Shown: piece after piece, positions 50,356 through 58,987 of the stretch
How the letters are laid out: each line of letters starts with the position of its first letter
How positions within the stretch are numbered: the stretch's first letter is position 1
Assembly: GCF_902705855.1 (NCBI RefSeq)
Contig: NZ_CACSIJ010000011.1
Span: 62,001 to 126,000 of the forward strand
Length of the DNA stretch: 64,000 nucleotides
Direction: 5' to 3'
From: Zhongshania aliphaticivorans
GTDB lineage: Bacteria > Pseudomonadota > Gammaproteobacteria > Pseudomonadales > Spongiibacteraceae
Program-made: the position numbers and the translations under genes
Notes under the pieces: generated by a model
The model's input: only the letters and a program-made list of their open reading frames with translations
The model's database searches: none
What the model was told of the DNA's origin: nothing

Positions 50356-51126
50356 TTAGATGGGGGACTCAATTAAGCCGCCATCGACGGTCAGTGTCGT
50401 GCCATTCATATACGCACCGGCAGAATTGCTGGCTAAGAGTAGCAAGGGCACGCTTAGGTCTTCCATTTGCCCGAGGCGCTTGGAGGGGAAACCCTGTATA
50501 TAACGTAGACCGCTTTCCGATGAAAAATAGCTGTCATTAATTTCGGTCACAAACCAGCCGGGACAGAGTGCGTTGACGCGAATATTTTTACGGCATAACT
50601 CCATCGCCATAGACTTGGTAAGCTGAACCACGCCAACTTTGGAGACGTTATAAGCCACTTTCATGACGCCGGTGTGCAGGCCGTAGATCGAGCCAATGTT
50701 GATAATACTGCCGGCGGTATTGTTGCTGCTCATTTGCAAAGCGGCCGCCCGCGCAACTCGCCATGCGCCGGTTAGATTGGTTTCCATTACCCAATTCCAG
50801 TCTTCTTCTGTGGTATCTAAAAACTTCTTGGGGTCATCGGCGACACCGGCGTTATTTACGAGCACATCCACACCGCCATGTTCGCTTTGGATGGCTGCGA
50901 ATGCTTTCTCTACGCTCTCTGCATTTGATACGTCCATGGGGATAGCAAAGGCCTTGCCGCCGGCCTCACGTATTGCTTCTACGGCGGTGGCCAATTTGTC
51001 GGTGCGTCGTGCGGCGAGAATAACCGTCGCGCCCTCATTTGCTAATACCTTGGCAAAGTGCACGCCTAATCCGCTTGAGGCGCCGGTGATCAGGCTAACT
51101 TTTCCGCTTAAATTAAAGTAATTCAC
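50356..51126 (-). CDS. Short-chain dehydrogenase/reductase
   Basis: This is a classical SDR of 256 residues with the NAD(P) motif TGASSGLG, NNAG at the usual place, the catalytic Ser in INIGSIYG, Tyr and Lys in YNVSK, and a C-terminal LTVDGG. GTG at 51126 gives the start NYFNLSGKVSLITG; 37 further upstream codons are open but unlike the family. It resembles oxidoreductases of the FabG or 3-hydroxyacyl type. The exact substrate is unknown. Position between wax synthase and acyl-CoA synthetase suggests a fatty acyl or alcohol substrate. Confidence 0.9.
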   Translation of the reverse strand: MNYFNLSGKVSLITGASSGLGVHFAKVLANEGATVILAARRTDKLATAVEAIREAGGKAFAIPMDVSNAESVEKAFAAIQSEHGGVDVLVNNAGVADDPKKFLDTTEEDWNWVMETNLTGAWRVARAAALQMSSNNTAGSIINIGSIYGLHTGVMKVAYNVSKVGVVQLTKSMAMELCRKNIRVNALCPGWFVTEINDSYFSSESGLRYIQGFPSKRLGQMEDLSVPLLLLASNSAGAYMNGTTLTVDGGLIESPI

Positions 51127-51163
51127 AGTGCTTATAATCCTTGTGTCTAAAGTATGGCCAAAA

Positions 51164-52690
51164 TTATTTTGGGCTATCTGCCGTCGCGCTGACTTTGCTC
51201 GCAGCTTTATTAACGGGTGGTTTTTTCTTTGGTGCAACTTTTGATGTCGAGCTTGTTTTGTCAGCGACTGGCTTACGTAAGGCTTCGGCGGCGTTCAGCA
51301 AATCGCGGTAGGCATTATTAATGCATTGATGGTAGAAGTCAGGGTCGGGAATCATTTCGCGACAACAAATAAACGTTAGAAATACGCTTCCAAAATAGCT
51401 GTTTACTGTGTGAAATAAGCCCGCGCCGTCTAGTGGGGCACCAGCACCCAACCACGTCATGGCTTTGGCTCCACACATATACATGGGAAACTGCGGCCCC
51501 GGTACGTTTGTGACGATGGTGTGAAATACCGGCGTTTTACTAGTCAGCCCTGTGTTCGCGGCTACCCGCATACCGAGCGAAGCTAGACCAGATGGGATTG
51601 AATTTACGATGGTTGATAGTAATTCAACGCCGACTGCATTGGCATAGGCTTTGGTGGTGGTTGCGTCACTGTGGATCAGCTTGAGTCGTTCAATTGGATC
51701 TTCAATGTCGGTTCTTAAGTGCAGGCGCATTCCCGCCACTTCGTTACCACCGTCTGCGTTGCTATTTTCCTTGGTTCGGGTGCTAATGGGAACACCGGCT
51801 ACCAGTGAGCTTTCTGGTAATTCATTCTTTTCTAGCAGGTAATTGCGCATCGCACCGCCAACAATACTCAATAATACGTCATTTAATGTGCAGTCTCCGA
51901 CGGTATTTTTAATCTGCTTTAAATCTTGGAGTTCCATGCGCAGTCCACCGAATACTCGGTGTGGCGTTACCGTATTATTGAATCGTATACGGTCTTTTAC
52001 GCCGTGATTTTCAAATGCTTTGCCGGCGTAGCCTTTGTTTTCTTCGCGGCGTGAATTGATGACTTGTTTTACTAAGCGAGTCACTTTTTGGGGCGACTTG
52101 AACATACCTAAATAGGCATTTTTAAGTAGGGTGTAAGAGCTGGGTTCCTCTTCGCCTTCCCAGTTGTCTGGGTCAGTAATGATCACTGAATTTGGGTCTA
52201 GGTCGTGAAGTGCTTCTATAATTTGGTTGCCGGTAGCGCCATCAATCGCGCTGTGGTGAATTTTAAGGTACATGGCAAAGCAGCCTGAAGGCATGCCGTT
52301 TATATTGTCCAAACCTTCAATAATATACGCCTCCCAAGGCGGCCTGTTTAAATCCAATGGTCGACTGTGTAGGCGGGCAAGCAGTATGCAAAACTGTCGC
52401 CAGTCGCCGGGCTGGGGAAGCGCAATGTGGCGAATATGGAACTCTAAATCGAAGTTCTTATCTTCAATCCAATACGGGCTGTCTAGGTTAAAGGGAACGC
52501 GAACAAGCTTTCTGCGGAATACTGGAGATTTGTGAATGCGCTCCTTAAACTTGGCGAGAATATCTTTAAACCTAACAATACCGTCGGGCGCAGTACTGGG
52601 GTCGTATATAAGTATGGGACTGATGTGCAGTGGTGTTGAAGTGGTTTCGTTGTAAACGAAAATAGAATCAAACTGGGATAATTGCTTCAT
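51164..52690 (-). CDS. Wax ester synthase/diacylglycerol acyltransferase (WS/DGAT)
   Basis: WS/DGAT transfers acyl groups from acyl-CoA to fatty alcohols or diacylglycerol, making storage wax esters or triacylglycerol. The catalytic motif HHxxxDG is intact as HHSAIDG with His145, His146 and Asp150. The N-terminus LSQFDSIFVY, the PLDLNRPPWE segment and TNVPGP are family signatures. The 508-residue length includes an unusual C-terminal tail of about 35 residues rich in Lys, Ala, Ser and Pro. A GAGG ribosome site precedes the ATG. A second family member begins near the window end. Confidence 0.94.
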   Translation of the reverse strand: MKQLSQFDSIFVYNETTSTPLHISPILIYDPSTAPDGIVRFKDILAKFKERIHKSPVFRRKLVRVPFNLDSPYWIEDKNFDLEFHIRHIALPQPGDWRQFCILLARLHSRPLDLNRPPWEAYIIEGLDNINGMPSGCFAMYLKIHHSAIDGATGNQIIEALHDLDPNSVIITDPDNWEGEEEPSSYTLLKNAYLGMFKSPQKVTRLVKQVINSRREENKGYAGKAFENHGVKDRIRFNNTVTPHRVFGGLRMELQDLKQIKNTVGDCTLNDVLLSIVGGAMRNYLLEKNELPESSLVAGVPISTRTKENSNADGGNEVAGMRLHLRTDIEDPIERLKLIHSDATTTKAYANAVGVELLSTIVNSIPSGLASLGMRVAANTGLTSKTPVFHTIVTNVPGPQFPMYMCGAKAMTWLGAGAPLDGAGLFHTVNSYFGSVFLTFICCREMIPDPDFYHQCINNAYRDLLNAAEALRKPVADKTSSTSKVAPKKKPPVNKAASKVSATADSPK

Positions 52691-53004
52691 GCACGAATTC
52701 CTCGTCGGTACTCAATGTGGTGGTTTACCTTGTCCATTTTGTGGTAGTTCAAATCTTATCGGTGAGCGCTAATATGGTTGCTGTCATTACGGGGTCTAAG
52801 TGTCATTGTTGGGGGAAATAAAAAGACCGTAAAACTGTAAACAGTTTGCGTGAGCTTCACGATAAAAATCAACACCATGAGTCGGCTTTTCAATAGTCAT
52901 TTCGGCATTCTAAGGAAGATTGTGGATATTTATTTAATTTGCTTAATTACTAATAAGCTGATGTTATCTGCAAGTATATTAAATTTTAATATTAAGGAGT
53001 TTCG
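52691..53004. other. AT-rich intergenic region between WS/DGAT and osmC-like genes
   Basis: These 314 bases separate two divergent starts and should hold both promoters. The right half (52900-53000) is clearly AT-rich. The OsmC gene has a good ribosome site, AAGGAGTTTCG, at its end, and WS/DGAT has GACGAGG on the other strand. An open frame from 52850 runs into osmC in another phase but has no ribosome site. I see no RNA gene or strong repeat. Confidence 0.4.
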
Positions 53005-53442
53005 ATGGACGTTTTACCTCATCACTATTCGGTTACGGTCGACGCAAATCCGGAAAATAATTTGCGGGTCTCTGCCGCTCATTTATCTGTATTGGAAGTT
53101 GCAGCCCCTAAGCAATTTGATGGCCCTGGTGATAAATGGTCACCAGAAGAATTATTGTTAGCCGCAGCCGCGAATTGCTTTGTGTTGTCATTTCGTACGG
53201 TAGCGTCTATCGCCAAATTAGAATGGCAGGCAATTCAATGCACGACAGAGGGGGTGCTGGATAAAGTCGAGCGCGCAATGCAATTTACCGAGCTCGTTAC
53301 TAAAGTCGCGCTGACCATTGATTCTGAGACGTCACGTCAAAAGGCGGAGACCTTACTGGCTAAGGCTGAGAAAATTTGTATTGTGAGTAATTCCCTCACG
53401 GCGCAAAAGCGTCTAGAGATTGAGATTGTCACTAAGAGCTAA
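53005..53442 (+). CDS. OsmC-family protein
   Basis: OsmC/Ohr proteins are thiol peroxidases that reduce organic hydroperoxides, including lipid peroxides. The 145 residues show the family layout with two redox-type cysteines, Cys58 in AAAANCFVLSF and Cys125 in KICIVSNSL, and the usual SPEELLLAA helix. The close match of ANC and SNSL with OsmC rather than Ohr makes this an OsmC-like or YhfA-like member. AAGGAG precedes the ATG at 53005. It stands alone between lipid genes, where protection from oxidised fatty acids would make sense. Confidence 0.88.
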   Translation: MDVLPHHYSVTVDANPENNLRVSAAHLSVLEVAAPKQFDGPGDKWSPEELLLAAAANCFVLSFRTVASIAKLEWQAIQCTTEGVLDKVERAMQFTELVTKVALTIDSETSRQKAETLLAKAEKICIVSNSLTAQKRLEIEIVTKS

Positions 53443-53514
53443 GTTTTATTTTTAGCGATTGCTAGCGATACGCGGTGCCAGTAATAGGGCACCGCGCAGT
53501 CATTCAGCTAGAAA

Positions 53515-54501
53515 TTAATTTGGCGAGCTAAAGGATGTCGCCGCGTCCTGATATTCCTTAATCAGCGTAGACACTAGTTCTGCGGTGGTCGGAATATTCT
53601 GTATGGCGCCGACGCCCTGACCAGCAGACCAAATTTGTTTCCATGCTCCGCCAGCTTTGTCGCCGTCTTTGTGGTCGGCATCGACTTCTAACTCTTCACC
53701 AAAATCGATGTCTGTTTTGGGCGCCAAGTTATTCGGGTCAAGTCCGGCGTTAACAATGCTGGGCTTGAGGAAGTTGGCGAACACGCCAGAAATGTTTGGC
53801 GTATAAACAATGTCACTAGAGCCAGAATCAACAATCATTTGCTTATATTCTGGCTGCACAAGGCTTTCTTGGGTGTTGATAAAGCGCGTGCCCATATAGG
53901 CAAGGTCGGCTCCCATCATTCGGGCGGCGGCGATATCGCTGCCCTTAGAAATTGCGCCTGCCAATAAAAGCGTTTTATCAAAGAATTGCCGTATCTCTGC
54001 AACTAGCGCGAAGGGGTTAGTGTTACCGGCATGACCGCCCGCGCCGGCACAAACGGCGATCAAGCCGTCGACACCCGCGTCTGCTGCTTTGCGAGCGTGA
54101 CGAGCATTAATGACATCGTGGAATACTAATCCGCCATAGCCGTGTATCGCATCGATGACTGATTTAACCGCGCCTAGCGAGGTAATAATCATTGGTACTT
54201 TATGCTTTACGCATAAAGCGAGGTCGGCTTCTAGGCGAGGATTGGTTTTGTGCACGATTAAGTTTACGGCAAACGGCGCGGCCCTTTTGCCGGTGTCTTT
54301 TTCATATTCTGCCAGTGACGCATTGATAGTGTTGAGCCACTCTTCAAATCCTTCACTGCTGCGTTGATTTAATGCGGGGAAAGAGCCAACCATACCGGAT
54401 TTACAAGTCTCAATAACAAGCTCGGGGCCAGATGCCAAGAACATAGGGGCGGCAACGGCGGGCAATTGCAGGCGATTTTTCAAAAGTTCGGGGAGGGACA
54501 T
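53515..54501 (-). CDS. Nitronate monooxygenase-type flavoprotein
   Basis: This FMN-dependent TIM-barrel enzyme belongs to the nitronate monooxygenase (2-nitropropane dioxygenase) family. Visible features over 328 residues are the N-terminal PAVAAPMFLASGPELV, the FMN phosphate-binding GAISKGSDIAAARMMGAD, the AGAGGHAG loop with the catalytic-type histidine, and MGTRF. Members oxidise alkyl nitronates or act as NAD(P)H:quinone or enone oxidoreductases, so the true substrate is open. It is divergent from the GlxA-type regulator gene, which may control it. Confidence 0.9.
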   Translation of the reverse strand: MSLPELLKNRLQLPAVAAPMFLASGPELVIETCKSGMVGSFPALNQRSSEGFEEWLNTINASLAEYEKDTGKRAAPFAVNLIVHKTNPRLEADLALCVKHKVPMIITSLGAVKSVIDAIHGYGGLVFHDVINARHARKAADAGVDGLIAVCAGAGGHAGNTNPFALVAEIRQFFDKTLLLAGAISKGSDIAAARMMGADLAYMGTRFINTQESLVQPEYKQMIVDSGSSDIVYTPNISGVFANFLKPSIVNAGLDPNNLAPKTDIDFGEELEVDADHKDGDKAGGAWKQIWSAGQGVGAIQNIPTTAELVSTLIKEYQDAATSFSSPN

Positions 54502-54646
54502 AGTCGCAATACTCTTCTTGGAAGGCTTTTTGGAACACTTACTCTATAGGCTTGGTTGGCTTTGGGGTAGTGTCTGTATTGACATTAAACATGCTGATAG
54601 AGACACTTGGTGTTTGGGGATTTCGGAGGGCAGAGTGGGGTGAAAA

Positions 54647-55630
54647 ATGCCGAAGGTCTATGTTGTTGCTTATGAAGATTGCTATGCGGGAAGCTTGGCC
54701 AATCCGCAGGATCTGTATTTAGTCGCCAATTCCCATTGGCGTGAGCAGTATAAACGGCAGGAAGGTGTCTTTGAATGGAAGGTTCTATCCGAGGATGGTG
54801 GGCCGGTTAAGACGGCATCGGGCTTGCGAATTGCGGTCGATGGCGAGCTGACGGATTTGGGCGAAGGAAGTATCGTGGTGTTACCGGCCATGAATTACCC
54901 TGGTGGCAAGGCATTCAGTCAAAAATTACAGGCGATGGGCACTATCATCGCGTGGCTTGGGCGCCAGTATGCCAACGGCAGTATCATTTGTGCACATTGT
55001 ACGAGTAGCTTTGTGTTGGCAGAAACTGGCTTGTTAAGTGGCTTGGGTGCGACCACGAGCTGGTGGCTGGCCGAGCAGTTTAGGCAGCGCTACCCTGATA
55101 TTGATTTACGTGCCGGCGAATTGGTTGTTGATGAAACACGTCTAATAACAGGCGGTGCCAATGGCGCTGAAATGCTCTCGGCATTGATAATGGTAGAGCG
55201 CTATATGGGCAAGGCGGTGGCATCCTTGTGCGCAAAAACCTTATTGGTCGATACCAATCTAACGCAGCAAACCCCGTATTTAATATTGCCGAGACAGCAG
55301 GAGCATAGTGATGTGCTGGTACTGTCGGCACAGGATCATCTTGAGAAAAATCTGACGGAACCGTTTTCCTTGAATAAGCTCGCTGCGCAATTTCACGTTA
55401 GCTCAAGAACATTGATGCGGCGTTTTAAGGAAGCGGTAGGCGATACGCCGAATAGCTATTTGCAAAACCTGCGGATTGAAGCCGCGAAGAAATTACTGGA
55501 AAGTACTGGTATGTCTTCCGAGCAAATAATGCAGCGTATCGGCTATGCCGACATCAGCTCTTTTAATCGCCTATTTCAGCGCAAAACCGGATTAACGCCA
55601 AGGTCATATCGGCAGAAGTTTGGCTATTAG
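54647..55630 (+). CDS. GlxA-type AraC-family transcriptional regulator
   Basis: The 327-residue protein joins a DJ-1/PfpI-like N-terminal domain (about 1-190) to a C-terminal AraC helix-turn-helix domain (about 225-325, with FSLNKLAAQFHVSSRTLMRRFKE and ISSFNRLFQRKTGLTPRSYR). The nucleophile-elbow cysteine is Cys118 in CTSSFVLA, where family members usually have CxGxF, and the later TTHW motif is TTSWW. The sensor pocket may therefore differ from typical GlxA proteins. It is divergent from the nitronate monooxygenase gene and convergent with another AraC regulator, nine bases apart. Confidence 0.9.
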   Translation: MPKVYVVAYEDCYAGSLANPQDLYLVANSHWREQYKRQEGVFEWKVLSEDGGPVKTASGLRIAVDGELTDLGEGSIVVLPAMNYPGGKAFSQKLQAMGTIIAWLGRQYANGSIICAHCTSSFVLAETGLLSGLGATTSWWLAEQFRQRYPDIDLRAGELVVDETRLITGGANGAEMLSALIMVERYMGKAVASLCAKTLLVDTNLTQQTPYLILPRQQEHSDVLVLSAQDHLEKNLTEPFSLNKLAAQFHVSSRTLMRRFKEAVGDTPNSYLQNLRIEAAKKLLESTGMSSEQIMQRIGYADISSFNRLFQRKTGLTPRSYRQKFGY

Positions 55631-55639
55631 GCGAGAAGT

Positions 55640-56653
55640 TTAATATTTACGTTTGTAGTGGATCGGCGTATTTCCAGTCCATTTTTTAAAGGCGCGAATA
55701 AACGCACTGGCCTCAGAAAATCCGGTTAAAGCGGCCGCGTCCTCCACGCTTTTCCCCCGCGAGCTCAAATAGAAAATTGCGCTGTCGCGGCGAACACGGT
55801 CTTTTATATCTTGGTATTGAAAACCTTCATCGCGCAGATAGCTCCGCAGAGTATGGGGGTGAATATTAAAGCCCTTAGCAAAATCACTAAAGGAGGGGTT
55901 GTCGCTGAGTTGTGCTTCTAGACGGGTACTTACTTTGTAGTGCCAACTTTTTTGAGCATAGACTTGCGTGATCATGGCTTGATTGACGTGGCTTAAAAAG
56001 GCGCTAACTGCTTGGGCGGACTTTGCCACTGGTAGATCGAGCATCGCGGATGAAAATCGTAGCTGAGACAGTGGCTGCTGAAAATAAATATCTTTGCAAA
56101 AGTACATGTCCCAATACACCTGGCGATGTGGCGTTTCTGCAAAGCAGAAGTCAACCGCGTGAAGTGGTATTTGCCGGCCGATAAGCCAGTTTGCGGTGCG
56201 ATGAATATAGAATAAAAAAGATTCATATAAATAGGGATCAAACTGCCTATCGCCGCGTTCATTGTTGCTGCGGTTCAGTGATAGGTAGGCGTTGCCATTG
56301 CTGTCAGTGCTCAGTTTGGTTTCTAAGCCCCAAGGCACTAAGCGATAGAAACGGGCGAGCTTTTTTAAACTTTCGCCCAAATTACTTGAGTTGGCCGCTA
56401 GCTCCACCATCGTACTCCAGCAGCCTAATTTTTGCGGCAGGCTGCCGTAACCCATTAACTCATCGTCCATTTCTTGCATAGTGTCGCGGAGTAGATTCGC
56501 GTAGTTCTCGGCGGGTACTCGCGCCGTGGTGGACTGCAAAATCATCGGCGAAATATGATTTTTCGCCAGCAATGCCAGTTGTTTGTCAGGCTGGTGACTC
56601 AGGTTTTTTAGGCAGGCCTGAATGAAATAAATGGAGATGGTCGGCGAACGCAC
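55640..56653 (-). CDS. AraC-family regulator with arabinose-binding-like (OruR-type) N-terminus
   Basis: This 337-residue regulator has the long N-terminal ligand domain seen in OruR/ArgR-type AraC proteins (about 15-205, with VPAENYANLLRDTMQEMDDELMG split over the start) and a C-terminal double helix-turn-helix (about 240-335, with GKSVEDAAALTGFSEASAF and KKWTGNTPIHYK). It is divergent from the SDR-thiolase-acyl-CoA dehydrogenase operon, which makes that operon its likely target. The inducer might be a fatty acid or acyl-CoA; this is inference from position. Confidence 0.9.
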   Translation of the reverse strand: MRSPTISIYFIQACLKNLSHQPDKQLALLAKNHISPMILQSTTARVPAENYANLLRDTMQEMDDELMGYGSLPQKLGCWSTMVELAANSSNLGESLKKLARFYRLVPWGLETKLSTDSNGNAYLSLNRSNNERGDRQFDPYLYESFLFYIHRTANWLIGRQIPLHAVDFCFAETPHRQVYWDMYFCKDIYFQQPLSQLRFSSAMLDLPVAKSAQAVSAFLSHVNQAMITQVYAQKSWHYKVSTRLEAQLSDNPSFSDFAKGFNIHPHTLRSYLRDEGFQYQDIKDRVRRDSAIFYLSSRGKSVEDAAALTGFSEASAFIRAFKKWTGNTPIHYKRKY

Positions 56654-56812
56654 GGCAATAGGCTCAGCTTAATGTGATTCGGCATTATAACAATATGTCT
56701 ATTTTTGTCTTCTTTTACGTCATTGTTTTAAGCAGTACAGAAGCGGAATATTGCGCACAAGTCTATTTTTTTGCCGCTGCGTGCGGTTCCTTCCCTCATT
56801 TGGAGAAAGTTA

Positions 56813-57583
56813 ATGGATATCAAAGGTAAAGTCGCTGTTGTTAGCGGTGGTGCATCTGGTATGGGATTAGAGATCGTTAAACGCTTGGTAAACCTAGGTG
56901 CTAAGGCCGCGATATTTGATATGAATGCAGCGGCGGGTGAGGCGGTTGTTGTCGAGCTTGGTGAGTCAGTCATGTTTGCCGACGTAAACGTGACCAGCGA
57001 AGAATCTGTGCAAGCAGGTGTGAACGCTACTATGGCGGCCTTCGGCGCAATCCATATTTGCGTTAACTGTGCGGGCATTGCCACCGGTAGTAAAACACTG
57101 GGCAAAGACGGCCCTTTCCCGCTGGATTTATGGCAAAAAACCTTGGCGGTTAATTTAACCGGTACTTTTAACGTGCTGCGTTTGTGCGCCGAGCAAATGG
57201 CCAAGAACACACCAGACAACGAAGACGGTGTGCGCGGTGCCATTGTTAACACCGCATCTGTTGCCGCATTTGAAGGTCAGGTTGGACAAGCGGCTTACAG
57301 TGCCAGCAAGGGCGGTATTGTGGGCATGACTTTACCTATCGCGCGGGATCTATCCACCGTGGGCATTCGGGTAAACACTATTGCGCCAGGCCTGATCAAT
57401 ACACCGATGTTTGAATCGTTGCCGGCACCTGTTTATCAAGCGCTTAGCAGCACGCCGCTGTTTCCAAAACGTCTTGGTCGTGCACCTGAAATCGCCCACA
57501 TGGTTACCAGCATTATTGAGAACGATTACATCAACGGTGAGTGTATCCGTATGGATGCTGGCCTGCGTATGCAGCCAAAATAG
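56813..57583 (+). CDS. 3-hydroxyacyl-CoA dehydrogenase-type SDR
   Basis: This SDR of 256 residues has SGGASGMG at the nucleotide-binding turn, NCAG, the catalytic Ser in NTASVAAFEG, and YSASK. Its sequence pattern (FDMNAA after the second strand, and NTIAPGLINTPMFESLP) resembles the HSD10/type 2 3-hydroxyacyl-CoA dehydrogenases that oxidise short and branched hydroxyacyl-CoAs with NAD. ATG 56813 follows TTTGGAGAAAG. A thiolase gene follows 88 bases later, so the two probably perform consecutive beta-oxidation steps. Confidence 0.92.
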   Translation: MDIKGKVAVVSGGASGMGLEIVKRLVNLGAKAAIFDMNAAAGEAVVVELGESVMFADVNVTSEESVQAGVNATMAAFGAIHICVNCAGIATGSKTLGKDGPFPLDLWQKTLAVNLTGTFNVLRLCAEQMAKNTPDNEDGVRGAIVNTASVAAFEGQVGQAAYSASKGGIVGMTLPIARDLSTVGIRVNTIAPGLINTPMFESLPAPVYQALSSTPLFPKRLGRAPEIAHMVTSIIENDYINGECIRMDAGLRMQPK

Positions 57584-57671
57584 TTACAGGTTTTCTGCTG
57601 GTAGCGCGTTAAGTACGACCGGAACCGGTTTTCAATACGTGTTTAGTTTATGAATGATTGAGGAATTAACT

Positions 57672-58904
57672 ATGAGTGAAGCATGGATTATCGACGCCTG
57701 CCGTACGCCGCGTGGCATAGGTAAATTAGGTAAGGGCGCATTGGCAGAAATTCATCCACAGCAGTTGGGTGCCTGCGTATTAAAAGCGCTGGTTGAGCGC
57801 AATAAAATTAATACTGCGGAAGTGGACGACGTAGTGTGGGGCACTAGCTGCCAGCGCGGTCGTCACGCCGGTGATATGGGCCGGATGTCGGCCTTAGATG
57901 CTGGTTTTGATATTCGCTCTAGCGGCGTAACGCTAGACCGTTTTTGTGGTTCTGGTATTACCAGTGTGAATATTGCTGCGGCCTCGATTATGTCTGGTAT
58001 GGAGGATATGGTTATTGCCGGTGGTGCCGAGATGATGTCTAGCTACGGCCACGATAACGGCTTGCCAGAGATTATGGACAGCGGCAATTTACGTTTGCGT
58101 GAAAGCCATCCACAAAGCCATCAAGGTGTGTGTGCAGATACCATTGCAACCTTGGAAGGCATCGATCGCGAAGCCTTGGATAAGTTGGCAGCCTTGAGCC
58201 AGCAGCGCGCGGCCCACGCGATCGAGAATGGTTATTTCAAGAAAAGTGTCGTGCCGGTTTATCACGAAGACGGCACTTTGGCCTTGGACAAAGAAGAGTT
58301 TCCACGTCCAGGCACAACATTTGAAACCTTGTCGCAACTTAAGCCTTCATTCCCCGCGCTGGCCGATAAAGAGTTGGACGAGAGCGGCCTAACCTATCGC
58401 AAATTAATGCAGCAAAAATACCCCGATATTGAAATAAATCACGTTCACCACGCAGGTAACTCATCAGGTGTGGTTGATGGTGCGGCGGCGATCTTGCTGG
58501 CTTCACCAGAGTACGCGACAAAGCAGGGCTGGAAGCCTCGCGCAAAAGTCTTGGCCATGGCGAACATGGGCGACTGCCCAACTCTAATGCTGAATGCGCC
58601 GGTGGCTGCTGCTGAAAAAGTGCTTAAAAAAGCGGGTTTAACCGTTGATGATATCGACCTGTTTGAAGTTAACGAAGCTTTTGCCGTGGTACTTGAGCGC
58701 TTTATCCGCAAGCTAAATATTGACCGTGACAAGATAAATGTTAACGGCGGTTCAATGGCCCTAGGTCATCCTATTGGCGCGACCGGTTCTATCCTAATCG
58801 GTACCGTTTTGGATGAATTAGAGCGTCGAAATTTAAAGCGCGGTTTAATTACCATGTGTACTGCGGGCGGTATGGCGCCAGCAATTATCATTGAGCGTAT
58901 GTAA
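57672..58904 (+). CDS. Thiolase (acetyl-CoA C-acyltransferase)
   Basis: Thiolase cleaves 3-ketoacyl-CoA to acetyl-CoA and a shortened acyl-CoA. The 410 residues have the acyl-accepting cysteine Cys92 in DRFCGSGITS, the GGAEMMS segment, the catalytic histidine in ALGHPIGATG and the second cysteine in MCTAGGMAPA. ATG 57672 follows GAGGAATTAAC at good spacing; codons from 57654 are not needed. It is an enzyme of the degradative thiolase type. A hairpin with a T-rich tail separates it from the acyl-CoA dehydrogenase gene. Confidence 0.94.
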   Translation: MSEAWIIDACRTPRGIGKLGKGALAEIHPQQLGACVLKALVERNKINTAEVDDVVWGTSCQRGRHAGDMGRMSALDAGFDIRSSGVTLDRFCGSGITSVNIAAASIMSGMEDMVIAGGAEMMSSYGHDNGLPEIMDSGNLRLRESHPQSHQGVCADTIATLEGIDREALDKLAALSQQRAAHAIENGYFKKSVVPVYHEDGTLALDKEEFPRPGTTFETLSQLKPSFPALADKELDESGLTYRKLMQQKYPDIEINHVHHAGNSSGVVDGAAAILLASPEYATKQGWKPRAKVLAMANMGDCPTLMLNAPVAAAEKVLKKAGLTVDDIDLFEVNEAFAVVLERFIRKLNIDRDKINVNGGSMALGHPIGATGSILIGTVLDELERRNLKRGLITMCTAGGMAPAIIIERM

Positions 58905-58921
58905 TTCAATGGTTGAAAAAA

Positions 58922-58953
58922 GGAGGCGCTGAGCGTCTCCTGCTTTTATTATT
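58922..58953 (+). terminator. Terminator or attenuator between thiolase and acyl-CoA dehydrogenase genes
   Basis: GGAGGCGC (58922-58929) pairs with GCGTCTCC (58933-58940) around TGA with one G-T pair, preceded by six A and followed by TGCTTTTATTATTTTTC. It begins 18 bases after the thiolase stop and could lower expression of the dehydrogenase relative to the thiolase. Confidence 0.75.
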
Positions 58954-58987
58954 TTTCTTTAAATTTTATATGGCAGGGCTAGGTGTA

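Noticed and set aside
52850-53161. Open frame of 103 codons overlapping the start of the OsmC gene
   Set aside because: No ribosome site, different phase from the well-supported OsmC gene, and AT-rich upstream DNA explains the low number of stops' position by chance.
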